Source: Bos javanicus
Lineage: Eukaryota > Chordata > Mammalia > Artiodactyla > Bovidae
DNA length: 64,000 nt
Direction: 5' to 3'
Assembly (NCBI RefSeq): GCF_032452875.1
Contig: NC_083885.1
Location: forward strand, 65,579,625-65,643,624
Part shown: piece by piece, positions 11,425-22,329 of the stretch
How the letters are laid out: each line of letters opens with the position of its first letter
How positions within the stretch are numbered: position 1 is the stretch's first letter
Position numbers and translations under genes: made by a program
Notes under the pieces: model-generated
What the model was told of the DNA's origin: nothing
Databases searched by the model: none
The model's input: the letters and a program-made list of their open reading frames with translations, nothing else

Positions 11425-11592
11425 CCATCCAATCAGGCCTTTAAATGCATTACTGTCCCTTGATCCTATAAAAGGGAGGAGCCTTGGGAGGGCACATCAG
11501 ATGAACTCAGTTGAGAAGGGGAGTCACACAGGGAAGAGTCCTCAGCCTTCAGCTCAGGGTCTCCCAGCGTGGAGTTCAGTCTTCTGGGGGAG
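11425..11592 (+). promoter_or_regulatory. TATA-box promoter and candidate 5'-UTR exon, possibly for ZSCAN4
   Basis: A strong TATA box (TATAAAAGGGAGG, from 11467) lies about 35 bp downstream of a CCAATCA box (11429-11435). About 125 bp after the TATA box there is a consensus splice donor, AG|GTGAGTTT at 11593. A transcript starting near 11497 would have a ~95 bp first exon. The next rightward gene is ZSCAN4, whose human orthologue has upstream non-coding exons, so this is a plausible ZSCAN4 start. The link is inferred, and an LTR-derived promoter is an alternative. Confidence 0.4.
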
Positions 11593-11626
11593 GTGAGTTT
11601 CCTGAACAAAAGGAGAGTTTGCCATT

Positions 11627-11628
<2 letters not shown>

Positions 11629-11673
<45 letters not shown>

Positions 11674-11688
11674 CGCGCCCGCGCGCTG
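11629..11688. repeat. (GT)n grading into (GC)n
   Basis: About 36 bases of alternating GT followed by GCGCGCGTGCGCGCCCGCGC. Alternating purine-pyrimidine sequence of this kind can adopt Z-DNA. Confidence 0.9.
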
Positions 11689-11861
11689 CCCTGTGTTTGT
11701 ACGCAAAACTCTGGGGAGAAAATCCCTAGATACAAAGACATGGATACCTCCCAGGCGTGGGGGATAGCCTGTCGGAACAAGGATCAGGCTGTTCAAAATC
11801 TGGCCCGACTGAGGCCAACTTCTCCTAGGAAAATCTGTGTCTGGCATGGTTTTTAATTTTT

Positions 11862-12062
11862 TTCAGTCACTAAATCATGTCCAACTCTTTGCGACCCCAT
11901 GACTGTAGCCTGCCAGGTTCCTCTGTCTATGGGGTTCTCCAGGCAAGAATACTGGAGTGGGTTGCCGTTTCCTTCTCCAGAGGATCCTTGTGACTCAGAT
12001 CAAACCCAAGGCTCTTGTATTGGCAGGCAAATTCTCTACTGCTGAACTCTCAGGGAAGCCCC
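11862..12062 (-). mobile_element. Bov-tA SINE, minus
   Basis: TTTCAGTCACTAAATCATGT, the GGAGTGGGTTGCCGTTTCCT core and a right-end head (CTGCTGAACTCTCAGGGAAG). Confidence 0.9.
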
Positions 12063-12701
12063 CTGGAGGTCCGGATGAAGTGGAGGTTCCTGGCCAATTG
12101 AGGTGAGGGTAGGGCTGAAAGTGAAAGGGTGTGTGTCAGTTACTTAGCAGACTTTTGCTTTGTGCTTGCCATGTGCCAGTGAATACTCCGTGTGCTTCAC
12201 ATGTAGTAATTATGTTGGCTCTTGTGGCAATTCTGAGCTGGGTGTCCTTAGAAATCAGAACCCCCATGACAAGGACGGAGGCCTGATGGCATCATGTATG
12301 GGGGTCACACAGCTTGGAAATGCCAGGCTCCAGATTAAAAACAATGGTAATATGGGGTGGGGGAAGGGTTGTTGTGTTTTGTTTTCTCTTGAGATATAAT
12401 TGCCATATATATTGTATTAGTTTCAGACATACTACATATGACATGATATTTGCATGCGTTGGGAAATAATCACCACAGTAAGTCTAGTTAGCATCCATCA
12501 GCATACATCATTACCTTTCTTTGTCTTGTGATGAAAATACGACAATTTCGTATTCCAACAATTGTCTAAATATGACAGTTTCGAATCCCAAGTCTCAGCC
12601 ATGATGCTGCTCTGCAGCCTTGCTTGTGTGAAACTGAGTGCATGTCTGCAGATGTGACCATGTGGTCTGTGTATGCCTGGAGAAGTCCACAGGAGATCAC
12701 A
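12063..12701. other. Unassigned DNA with an L1-like stretch
   Basis: Around 12390-12510 a GAGATATAATTGCCATATAT..CACCACAGTAAGTCTAGTTA pattern resembles old L1 sequence. No gene is seen in the rest. Confidence 0.4.
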
Positions 12702-12822
12702 TGGGACTTCTCTGGCCACCCAGTAGTAAAGACTCGAAGCTTCCAATGCATGGAGTGTGGGTTTGATCCCTGGTTGGGGAACTAAGATCCCACATGCCAC
12801 ATGGCAAAAAAAAAAAAAAAAA
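12702..12822 (+). mobile_element. CHR-type SINE with poly(A)
   Basis: GGGACTTCTCTGGCCACCCA head, TTGATCCCTGGTTGGGGAAC, and an A run at 12806-12822. Confidence 0.8.
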
Positions 12823-13100
12823 GAGAGAACTCATACAGAGTCCCAGGGTTATTACACCGAGAAAAAAAAAAAACAATGGAAACCCATGAACGTGGATACA
12901 GATAAGCAGCCGATACACCTAAGGTGGGGAGGGAGGGTAAGGACAAGCAGAAGCAGAGCCTGGTGGAACCAGGAAGGACTTGGTGCTTTTCACTGAGGGC
13001 AAGGGGAGCCACAGAGGGAATTTTAAGTGGAGCAGTGGAGTCTGACCTGAGCAGATTAGCATTTTAAAAAGGCTGACTGAACAGGTGTGATAAGTGGATC

Positions 13101-13318
13101 GTTGTTGTTTAGACACACTGAGTCCTATCCAGCTCTTTTGAGACCTAGTCTTCTGTAGCTTACCAGGTTCCTCTGTCCATGGAATTCTCCAAACAAGAAT
13201 ATTGGAGTGGGTCACCATTTTCTTCTCCAGGGGATCTTCCCAACCCAAGGATAGAACCCAAATCTCTTCTGTCTCCTGCATTGGCAGGCAGATCCTTTAT
13301 CACTGAGCCAGAAGCCCT
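13101..13318 (-). mobile_element. Bov-tA SINE, minus
   Basis: GTTGTTGTTTAGACACACTG, the CCAGGTTCCTCTGTCCATGG core, and a right-end head. Confidence 0.85.
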
Positions 13319-13582
13319 GATTAGGGGGAGGGCAGAGATGTGTTTAGTGTTCTCCTATAGGGTTTTTCCTAGAATTATCTTTGCCTCATTCATTGATGAG
13401 ATCAGGGTGGCTAATCTGATCAGATCACTAGGTTAGGTTGACACAAAGCATGATATCAGTTAACAGAAATTAATTAGGTATTTGGAAGCCCACATATTAA
13501 TCCCAACAAACACCCCCACTTTCCGATCTTGTGGCATGAATTTACTTTACAAAAAAAAAAAAAAAAAAAAACCTCAAATCCA

Positions 13583-13675
13583 GAGACTTCCCTGGTAGTC
13601 CAGTGGTTAACACTCTGCACTTTTACTGCTGAAGGCATAGGTTCAATTCCAAGACCCATGGCGGAGCCAAAAAAA
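13583..13675 (+). mobile_element. CHR-type SINE
   Basis: GAGACTTCCCTGGTAGTCCA head, preceded by a poly(A) run at 13551-13570 left by an adjacent element. Confidence 0.75.
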
Positions 13676-13791
13676 TAAATGAATAGTCTTTGAAATGTCA
13701 ATCGTATAGAAAAATAAAAGAAAACATCAGAACAATAATATAGTAAGAGGATTAAATCTTTTGTTTGACATCCCAAGGGGTGTGCCTATAG

Positions 13792-14004
13792 TTCTTGTCG
13801 TTTAGTCATTCAGTCATGTCTGACTCTCTGCGACCCCATGGACTATATAGCTCGCCAGGCTCCTCTCTCCATGGAATTTCTCAGGCAAGAATACTGGAGT
13901 GGGTTGCCATGCCCTTCTCCACAGGATCTTGTTGACCCTGGGATCAAATTTGAGTCTCCAGCTTGGCAGGCAGTTTCTTCACCTCTGAGCCACCAGGGAA
14001 GCCT
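13792..14004 (-). mobile_element. Bov-tA SINE, minus
   Basis: TCGTTTAGTCATTCAGTCAT, the GCCAGGCTCCTCTCTCCATG core, and a right-end GAGCCACCAGGGAAGCC. Confidence 0.9.
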
Positions 14005-14492
14005 GTGACTATGGTTGCCCAGATCATATGTTTTACAGTTACAAATCAGTATTGAGCAATGCAAGCTTCACCTCGGAATCTTACACTCCAATGGAAAAGG
14101 ACAGGCATTAGAGACAGAGCAATATAAAATGATTACTTTGATAATATCGGTGAAGCAAGGACAAATATTTTTCATAAGGAAGGATAATTGTTGATGGAAA
14201 AAGGGAGAGGTGAAAGTAAAGGGAAAATTTTTGAAGGAATGTATCATCGAGCTGACACAGGGTGTAGCGGGCTGGGTCTGCAGACTCTTGTGTCTGCTGT
14301 AGGAGTTTCCAGCACAAGATGATCATGTGGATGGATTCCAGCCTGCCTATTTCATTCACTTTATTGTCCTTTTTTTGGTAATAGTTTGTTTTCTTGTAAT
14401 GACTGAAGGAATATCTTTGTATTGATACTGGATCATTGCCTTCATTCAGTTCAGTCAATTCCAATTATTATTTAAGACTCCATTTATTATTT
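14005..14492. other. Unassigned AT-rich DNA
   Basis: A 118-codon minus-strand open frame (14108-14464) resembles no family I know and lacks convincing coding character. No gene called. Confidence 0.45.
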
Positions 14493-14704
14493 TAGGACTT
14501 ACCTGGTGGCTCAGATGACAAAGCGTCTGTCTACAATGCAGGAGACCTGGGTTCGATCCCTGGGTTGGGAAGATCCCCTGGAGAAGGAAATGGCAATCCA
14601 CTCCAGTATTTTGCCTGGAAAATTCCATGGACAGAGGAGCCTGGTAAGCTACAGTCCATGGGGTCGCAAAGAGTCAAACATGACTGAGCGACTTCACTTC
14701 ACTT
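14493..14704 (+). mobile_element. Bov-tA SINE
   Basis: GGACTTACCTGGTGGCTCAG head to GACTGAGCGACTTCACTTC. Confidence 0.9.
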
Positions 14705-14719
14705 CTATTATTTTAAAAT

Positions 14720-14902
14720 AATTGTTTTGCTTTCTTTTTTGGCCACACTGGGTCTTAGTTGTGGTATTCAGGAGGATCTTGTTCCCTGACCAGGGATGGA
14801 ATCCAGCAGGAGGATCTTGTTCCCTGACCAGGGATGGAACCCAGACACCCTGCATTGAGAGTGTTGAGCCTTAGTCACTGGACTACCAAGGAAGGTCCCC
14901 CA
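14720..14902 (-). mobile_element. CHR-type SINE, minus, with internal tandem duplication
   Basis: GGTCTTAGTTGTGGTATTCA then reverse CHR head. A 38-bp unit starting CAGGAGGATCTTGTTCCCTG occurs twice in tandem (from 14769 and 14807). Confidence 0.8.
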
Positions 14903-14944
14903 TTCACTGTTTAAATCTTTTTAAAAACTATTTATTTATTTGTT

Positions 14945-15217
14945 TATTTTTAGTTTTTGGTTGCACTGGGTCTTTGTTGCTCTGTGTGGACTTTCTCTAG
15001 TTGCGGTGCACGGGCTTCTCATTGTGGTGGGTTATTCTGTGGCGGAAGACAGGCTCTAGGCTCACAGCCTTCAGTAGTTGCAGCACACAGGCTCAGTAGT
15101 CATGGTACCCAGGCTTCATTGCTCCGTGGCATGTAGAATCTTCCTGGACCATGGATCGAACCCGTGTCCCCTGCATTGACAGGGGGTTCTTATCCACTGT
15201 ACCACCAGGGAAGCCCA
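14945..15217 (-). mobile_element. CHR-type SINE, minus, near full length
   Basis: GGGTCTTTGTTGCTCTGTGT, TTTCTCTAGTTGCGGTGCAC and the right-end head ACCACCAGGGAAGCCC. Confidence 0.85.
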
Positions 15218-15239
15218 CCCCCCCCTTATTATTTTAAGT

Positions 15240-16060
15240 TAAGTTGAATGTTTTTATTGAACAGTAATGCACATTAAAAAAAAAAAAAAAGAAAGAAAAG
15301 TGAAAGTATATGGTTTGGTGGATTTTGGCAGAGAAACATTCCTGTATAACTCCCTCCGAGATCAACAGGTAGACTGTCGCTCACTAAAACTGGAAGTTCA
15401 GTATCCCAGGAACCCGCTCTTTAGTCCCAGGCAAACTGGGATGGAGTCCTCCATAAGTACTTATTCCAGGATCTACCAGTGTTTCCAAGAATGTAATCAA
15501 CATCCTAAATAATATTGATAATACTTAAATGTTTTTCAATGAACATGAATGAGAAGAAAAAAAATGCATAGTTTAGTGCCTGAATTATTTCATTTAACAC
15601 TGTGTTTTGTGGTTATTCTATGTTGTTGCATAAAGAAGTTCATTTCTTCTCAGTCTATCAAATATGCCTTGACATCAACTAACTGTAATCTGTCCCATTT
15701 AATGCTGGACACTTAGATTATTTACAGCATGGAAATATTATGAATTATGTTGATATAAACATTCTTGTATATGTCTGTGATGCACATGAATATATTTTTT
15801 CTGTTGAGTACAGGCAGAGAAGTAAAACTGATGAGTCACAGGGAATGCATAAATACAGATTTATTACATACTAATCAAAGCATTTCCAATGTGAGTTCTC
15901 ACCAGCAGTGATTGAGAGGTCACTCCAGGTCCTCCAATCCATGCCACAGCTAACTATTTATTCTAGTGCTTCTGGGAGGTAGTGATTTTGTAGCTTGTTG
16001 TAGTTTTATTTTACATTTCTGGGATTACTAATAATGTTGCCATTTTCTCCATTAATTTAT
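15240..16060 (-). mobile_element. Old L1-like sequence
   Basis: An A tract at 15275-15290, then AT-rich sequence with a TTATTCTATGTTGTTGCATA..CTTAGATTATTTACAGC pattern typical of the reverse strand of the L1 3' region. No gene. Confidence 0.4.
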
Positions 16061-16172
16061 TCACTAAATGTCTAGCAGAATTGGTCCATGAACTCAGTTG
16101 AACCTGGATTTTGATTGTTTCTTTTCAACTATGACAGTGTTGTATTTAACTACATATTTCTTCTGTCTCTAG

Positions 16173-17746
16173 CTTTGCAGTCCTTAAACATCCACCGGTT
16201 GTTGAAAGAGATTGCCTGAGAAACAAATCAGTGGGGACTGAATCCCTCAAGTTGCAGCTCTTTGAGAATTCTTGTGAAGAATGTCTTCAGACCTCAGAAT
16301 CTCCTTTGAAGGTGAACCATCCAGGAGGGGTCCTGGGTCAGAAAATTCACCCACCCAAGGATCTGCCATCCAGGAGGAAGAGGGGATCCCTGAGTTCCCC
16401 AGCACTCAGCTCAACTTACTTCGAGACAGCAATAATTTAAGTGCAAGACACGAACTGCAAAGACTCTATCATTTATTTCACTCATGGCTGCAGCCAGAAA
16501 AACACAGCAAGGATGAAATAATTTCTCATCTGGTCCTGGAACAATTTATGATCAGTGGGAACTGCAGTGACAGGTCCACTTTACAGGAGAAATGGAAAGC
16601 TAGTGGCAGAAACCTGGAGAAACTCATGGAGGACCTGACAGATGACGGCATGGAGGTGCCCGGCTTGGTAAGTAGGGTTCTAAGCACAGGGTGAGGGGCG
16701 TGGGCGTGTCAGAAATAAGCAGTCTGTTGGAGTTGCCTGGAAGTAGAGAAAGAGGAGTTATTACAGACAGTAACCAGGCTCCATTCGCAGGTCCATGTTC
16801 ACATGCAGGGACGGGAAGCCCTCTTTTGTGAGAATATGCCTTTAAGACAAGTCATCATTCACTTGACAAAACAGTTACCGGCAGGAACCCCAACAAGAGA
16901 GAATGCGGGGACACTCTCCTGGACTCCTCAAGATACGTCCCTGGAAACAGGACAAAGTGAGTGGGCAGAGCCCAGGTCCCAGAGGGGTGGCCCATGTGGG
17001 CTCTTTCTTGGGTGCAACTTCACTGAGTCACTTTTTCGCCTCCTACAGGAAATGAAGGTAAAGAAAATGATGGCAACATTTCTGTGAAAAGTGACAGTAT
17101 TACTAGTCCAAGCAATCAGATACCTTCCCTAATCATTGTCCAAGAAGAGAATCATCTGAGGCTGGAAGAAGGAGGTGTTTCTCTGGAGAATCCACGAAAC
17201 TCCAGAAGAGGAGCAGGCCCAGGCCCCTCCAGGCCCCAGGATGGATCCCTGAAAGGACCCTCCTCTCAAGATGTCCTCATGGAAGTGGAACCAGACCAGG
17301 TCACCCCTGAGCCTGTTTCTACCCTCCAGAGCTCTGAGGGGACTTCTGCACGTGGGGAACACCAGGAAAGATCCCTCAGAGCCCCAGAAGGATACAGATG
17401 TGAGAGATGTCCCAAGACCTTCAGGTATTCCTCTCGGTTCAGAGTTCACCAGAAAAGACACAATAATGAGAGAACATATATTTGTGCCGAGTGTGGCAAA
17501 GGCTTCTTCCAGGCATCAGACCTCCATGTGCATCAGAGGATTCATACAGGAGAGAAGCCCTTTGTGTGCAGCACATGTGAAATGGCCTTCACCCACAAAA
17601 CCAACCTTCGGACTCACGAGAGAACCCACACGGGAGAGAAGCCCTATGAGTGTTCCCTCTGCCAGAGACGTTTCCGCCAGTCCTCCACCTACCACCGCCA
17701 TCTTAGGTTTCACCAGAAAACTACCCTCAAAAGTGCTCCACACTAA
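16173..17746 (+). CDS. ZSCAN4: ZSCAN4: SCAN domain and four C2H2 zinc fingers
   Basis: Three coding exons join cleanly: 16281-16667 (donor GTAAGT), 16791-16956 (acceptor TTCGCAG, donor GTGAGT) and 17049-17746 (acceptor CCTACAG; TAA stop at 17744). The product is 416 aa; human ZSCAN4 is 433. The first coding exon probably begins after the acceptor TTCTGTCTCTAG at 16172, giving ~108 bp of 5' UTR. The SCAN dimerisation domain covers about residues 45-125 (ELQRLYHLFHSWLQPEKHSK, then EQFMISGNC). A poorly conserved linker follows, then four fingers at about 300-410, starting YRCERC, YICAEC, FVCSTC and YECSLC, and a very short tail. In mammals ZSCAN4 is a nuclear DNA-binding protein of early embryos and a minor fraction of stem cells, tied to telomere maintenance and genome stability. 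The order of SCAN and four fingers, intron positions and length all fit. No break was found. Identification rests on remembered family sequence. Confidence 0.93.
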
Positions 17747-17875
17747 ATTAAGCTTCCTCGGCTACAGCCCCAATGTAATGGACACAAATATGCATGTGAA
17801 TATGTGTATTTCCATAGTATTTCTCTATTTAGAATATACTTTATAAAAATAATTAACAGAAAAAAGAAAAAAAGT

Positions 17876-17997
17876 GTTGGCTTTCCTGACAGTCCAGTGG
17901 TTTGGACTCTGTGCTTCCACTAGAGGGCATGGGTTCCATCCCTGGTCAGGGAACTAAGATCCCAAATACTGCACAATGCAGCCCAAAAAAAGTACAA
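17876..17997 (+). mobile_element. CHR-type SINE just after ZSCAN4
   Basis: GGCTTTCCTGACAGTCCAGT head, TCCCTGGTCAGGGAACTAAG core, A-rich tail. It lies about 130 bp past the ZSCAN4 stop, so it may be within the 3' UTR. Confidence 0.8.
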
Positions 17998-17999
17998 AT

Positions 18000-19012
18000 A
18001 AAAAAATAGAAAAAGAAAAAGAAAGAAATTTAAAAAATGTTAAGTAGAATTTTCTAATTGTATTTTCCATTTATCGTTTCACTCTCCTAAAATGCAGGTT
18101 TACAGAGGGCAGGGGATTTCTCCATTTTGTTCACTTAAGTACCTTGGTTGCCTAGAAAAGTGTCTGGAACATTTCAAATAACCAATGAATGTTTCACAAA
18201 TGAATGGATGTGTTATATTGGTGTTTATTCTTTAAACTTTAGACATGTGCCTTATGTGAGAAGACAGTGAGTTCCAAGCCCAGGACAAAAACACCGGCTC
18301 GCAGTGGTCCTGTCAGACTTTCCCTGCCTGCTCTCCCGTCCTCCACTCACGCTCTTTACCTCTAGTGCAGCCACAGGCACCTAAAAAAGGTGAGCAGAGA
18401 TGGAAACTCAGAAAAGAAGCCTAACCAAAGAAAGGAACCCTTTATATTTAAAAAATATATAGTCATTTCTTAAATTCAGTGGCTTAAAATTTGATAGGTA
18501 AACTGGACCTAAATAAAACTGGTGCTGAAAGTTGCAGGATGCAGTTTTATTAACAAATGCCAGAAAAGTCCAACGTGTTCCATTTATTTCTTCCAGTAGA
18601 TGGAGCTTGCGGGTGTGAGCGCGCTTACTCACAGAATCAGTTTGAAAGTTCACTTTGGAAAAAGTGGATTCTGTGTACAGCCAAGGCAAAGACATACATG
18701 CCAGTTACTTGGAATACATTTGTGAACTGGTATCCAGTAGGAAATTAGGGTTCAGTTTCACTGAGAAACTGGAAGGTGCCACGTAGAAATGCCTGAATTC
18801 TGTAATGGGGCGTTCTGCTGGGTAAATCTGACACCTCTCTGATTCCCTTGATGCTTCCACAGAAGGGAGAACTACCTGAGTGCAGATAATGTGGAGATGC
18901 TCCAGATAAATGTAGAGAAGCCCTCCTTTAAGAAATAAAAAGCATTGCCATCTCTGAAGGCAAGTTTTAGAATAACTTTTTTTTTTTAAAAGAATAACTA
19001 TTTTCTTAAATT
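18000..19012. other. Unassigned intergenic DNA
   Basis: No recognisable gene or repeat. AAGAAATAAAAAGCATTGCC at about 18931 looks like a poly(A) signal, but no transcript structure upstream of it can be supported. Confidence 0.45.
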
Positions 19013-19264
19013 ATCTATTTTTTGGTTGTGCTGGGTTTTGGTTTCTGCACATGGGCTTTCTAGGTTCATTAAGCGGGAGCATTTTCCTTGTGGTGCAAAG
19101 GCTTCTCACCGTGTTGGCCTCTCTTGCTGCGGAGCACAGGCTCAGTAGTTGTGGCACAGGTTTAGTTTTCCCTTGGCATGTGAGCTCTTCTTGGACCAGA
19201 GATAGAACCTGTGTTCCCTGCATTGGCAGGCAGGTTCTTATCCACTGCACCACCAGGGAAGTCC
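19013..19264 (-). mobile_element. CHR-type SINE, minus
   Basis: GGTTGTGCTGGGTTTTGGTT, TGCGGAGCACAGGCTCAGTA, right-end ACCACCAGGGAAGTCC. Confidence 0.85.
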
Positions 19265-19904
19265 TATCCATCTTCTTGCTTGGGCTGTTTCCAGGTGTTT
19301 TGCTACTGTGAATATTCTTGAAAATCTTGGTATTAAAGAAGGCTTTTCTTTGGAAAGACCTCTGGGAGATGGGCTATGAAACATAGCAAAAATACGTGTA
19401 TTGGAGTCTGCCCAGTTCCCCAGAACAGAGCTCTGAAACCTCTCGTATTTTCCTAAGAGATAAAAACACAAGGAGCATCTTCTGTTCTGCTCTTTGGTTT
19501 TAGACTCTGGCTCCCGATACAGAAGCAATTAATGCTTTGAAATTTCTAGGATGAAAGGAGTGTCTTTTCATCTCTTAGTGAGGTGATGCTTGGTGGGTTC
19601 CTGGATGGCTTCAGGATGGGGGCTCATCACTGGAAAGAGCAAACCATGATTAGAAACTTGAAACATTTAGCTCCACTCCGCCATCCTTCTGGAAGTGGAG
19701 AGGGACTGGAGTTAATCATGAATCCTGCCTTTTAAGTTCAGGACTTGGAGTTCTTCCCAGCTAAAGAACACATCCATGTGTTCTTGCCAGGAGGGTGGCA
19801 GGTCCCAACTCTACAGGGATAGAAGCTCCTGAGCTCAAAGACCCTTCCCAATCTCTCTGTACCTCTTCATCTGAAAGTTCATCTGTATCGTTTGGCATTT
19901 CCCT
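19265..19904. other. Unassigned intergenic DNA
   Basis: No gene, RNA or clear repeat recognised. Confidence 0.45.
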
Positions 19905-20092
19905 TCCGCAATGCCGGAGACCCAGGTTCGATCCCTGGGTCGGGAAAATTCCCTGGAGAAGGAAATGGCAACCCACTCCAGTATTCTTGCCTGGGAAATC
20001 CCATGGTCAGAGGAACCTGGTGGGCTACAGTCCATGGGGTCACAAAGAGTTGGACACGACTGAGCAACTTCACTTTCACTTTCACTTACAAT
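19905..20092 (+). mobile_element. Bov-tA SINE, 5' truncated
   Basis: Begins in the tRNA-like half (GCAATGCCGGAGACCCAGGT) and runs to ACTGAGCAACTTCACTTTCA. Confidence 0.9.
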
Positions 20093-20422
20093 ATAGTAAA
20101 CTGGTTAAGTAAGCGTTTCCCTGACTTCTGGGAACTGTTCTAGCAAATAATCAAATTCAAGGAGAGTGATCAGAGGAAACTGATTTGCAACCACATCGGA
20201 CAGAATTTGTGGGTAATGGGGGAACCACTGCAACTGGCCTCTGAAGTGCGAGCCAGTCTTGTGGGACTGAGATCTTGACCTGAGGGATTTGCACTAGGTA
20301 AAGTTAGTGTCAGAAAGACACCCAGGTGGTGTCACAGAGAACTGGTTGGTGTGAGAAAACAAATCACACTTGTGGTATCAGAAGTGTTGAGTGTGGTTAC
20401 TCGAAAAAAACACCTGTGATTT

Positions 20423-20715
20423 CCCTGGTGGTTTAGTGGTTAAGAATCTGCCTTGCAATGCAAAGGACACTGGTTCAACTCCTGATCTGGGGAGATCCCA
20501 CATGCCACAGGGCAATTAACTCGGTGCACCACAATTACGGAGCCAGCACTCTAGAGTCTGTGCTCTGCAACAAGAGAAGCCACCACAGTGAGAAGCCTGG
20601 GCACCTCAGCTAGAAGGTAGACCCCATTCTCTGCAATGAGAGAAAGCCTGCAAGAAGCAACGAAGACCCAGCACAGCCAAAAATAAGAGTAAATGAAAAA
20701 AAAAAAAAAAAGATA
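20423..20715 (+). mobile_element. CHR-type SINE, near full length
   Basis: TTTCCCTGGTGGTTTAGTGG head, GTGCTCTGCAACAAGAGAAG body, poly(A) at 20696-20711. Confidence 0.85.
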
Positions 20716-20821
20716 CAGGCACACCAGTTTTCATAGCAACACTGTTTATGATAATCAAGACATGGAAGCCTCCTAAGTGTCATCAACACATGAATGGATA
20801 AAGAAGACATGGGATATATTT

Positions 20822-21030
20822 GTTGTTGTTTGGTCACTCAGTCTTATCAGATGTTTTGCAACCCCATGGACCATAGCCCAGCAGGCTTCACTGTCCATGG
20901 GATTTTCCAGGCAAAAATACTGGAGTGGGTTGGCATTTCCTTCTCCAGAGGATCATCCTGACCCAGGGTTTGAACCCACATCTTCTGCATTGCAGGTGGA
21001 TTCTTTACTGCTGAGGCACCAAGGAAGCCT
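20822..21030 (-). mobile_element. Bov-tA SINE, minus, inside L1
   Basis: GTTGTTGTTTGGTCACTCAG, GGAGTGGGTTGGCATTTCCT core, right-end GAGGCACCAAGGAAGCC. Confidence 0.9.
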
Positions 21031-21061
21031 GTGGTATGTATGCATATGTGTGTGTGTGTGT

Positions 21062-21265
21062 GTATTTGTGTTGGACTCTGCAACTCCATGGACTGTAGCC
21101 CACCAGGCTCCTCTGTCCATGGGATTTCCCAGGCAACAATACTGGAGTGGGTTGCCATTTCCTACTCCAGGGGATCTTCCTGACCCAAGGATCAAACCCA
21201 TGTCTCCTGTGTCTCCTGACCTGCAGGCTCATTCTTTACCTGCGGAGCCATTTGGGAAGCCCATA
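21062..21265 (-). mobile_element. Bov-tA SINE, minus, inside L1
   Basis: Follows a short GT run (21045-21063). GTTGGACTCTGCAACTCCAT then the CCACCAGGCTCCTCTGTCCA core, right-end GAGCCATTTGGGAAGCCC. Confidence 0.9.
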
Positions 21266-21705
21266 TATATATATGAAATATTCAGCCATAAAAAGAATGA
21301 GTTTTTGCCATTTACAACAATATGGATGGGCCTAGAGAGTGTTATGCTTAGTGAAATAAATCAGCGAAAGATACTCTGCTATCAATCATGTGTGGAGTCT
21401 AAAGCTGAATTAAGAGAATGTATATGACAAAAAAGACGTATAGAGAGGAAACTAGTGCTTATAGTGGGAAGAGGGAAAGAGGGAGGAAAAAGATAGGGGG
21501 AAAGATGCATAGATCAAACTACTATGTGAAAAATAAATAAGCAACCAGGATATATTGTACAGCATAGGAAAATATAGCCACTGTTTTGTGATAACTTTAA
21601 ATGAAATATAATCTATAAAAATATTGCAATACCACTGTATTGAGTCACACCTGAAACTAATATAATATAGTAAATCAACTATACTTCAATAAGAAAAAAA
21701 TAGTG

Positions 21706-22047
21706 TTGAGTATGGTAGCAGTGTAAGAGTAAAGGAAAAACACAAGTATTTCTCTGATTCCTGGAGGCAAACATTTTCAAATAGATTTTTATCCATTACC
21801 ACATCATTAGCATTATAAAAAATCTTGGATGTCCACGTCTTCCGAAATGCTTAGTATTGTGACTAGTCTGATTTTAATACCTGTTCTCTGAGTACAGTTT
21901 ATTGGAGTCAGCAAGTAAGATAAATAAAAATTTTTTTTTCCAAAAAAGACTTTTTCTCTCCCTCCTCTACTTAGGCAACACGGTTAGGTTTTGCAGGTTA
22001 AATGCGCAGTCGACACATCTTGACAAACCAGTTGCCTGTCCGACTCC
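21706..22047. other. Unassigned AT-rich DNA
   Basis: No gene or clear repeat seen. Confidence 0.45.
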
Positions 22048-22059
22048 ACTTGGCACCAT

Positions 22060-22329
22060 GCTGCTAAGTCACTTCAGTCGTGTCCGACTCTGTGCGACCC
22101 CACAGACGACAGCCCACTAGGCTCTTCTGTCCCTGGGATTCTCCAGGCAAGAACACTGGAGTGGGCTGTCATTTCCTTCTCCAATGCATGAAAGTGAAAA
22201 GTGAAAGTGAGTCGCTCAGTCGTGTCCGACTCTGAGCGACCCCATGGACTGCAGCCTACCAGGCTCCTCCGTCGATGGGATTTTCCAGGCAAGAGTACTG
22301 CCTGGAAGTGGGGTGCCATTGCCTTCTCC
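22060..22329 (-). mobile_element. Bov-A2 SINE, minus, with target duplication
   Basis: Two-unit element with the AATGCATGAAAGTGAAAAG linker. ACTTGGCACCAT flanks both ends (22048-22059 and 22330-22341). Confidence 0.92.

Larger units (their letters stand above)
20712..21705 (+). mobile_element. L1 3' end split by two SINEs
   Basis: Left part 20712-20821 (CATAGCAACACTGTTTATGA, then CATGAATGGATAAAGAAGAC) continues at 21266 (TCAGCCATAAAAAGAATGAG, then a CAACTATACTTCAATAAG end). This is the usual order of an L1 3' end. Two minus-strand Bov-tA elements (20822-21030 and 21062-21265) sit in the gap. Confidence 0.75.

Noticed and set aside
17271..17846. 191-codon plus-strand frame overlapping ZSCAN4
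   Set aside because: It is an alternate-frame shadow of the ZSCAN4 finger exon; its repetition only mirrors the zinc-finger codons.
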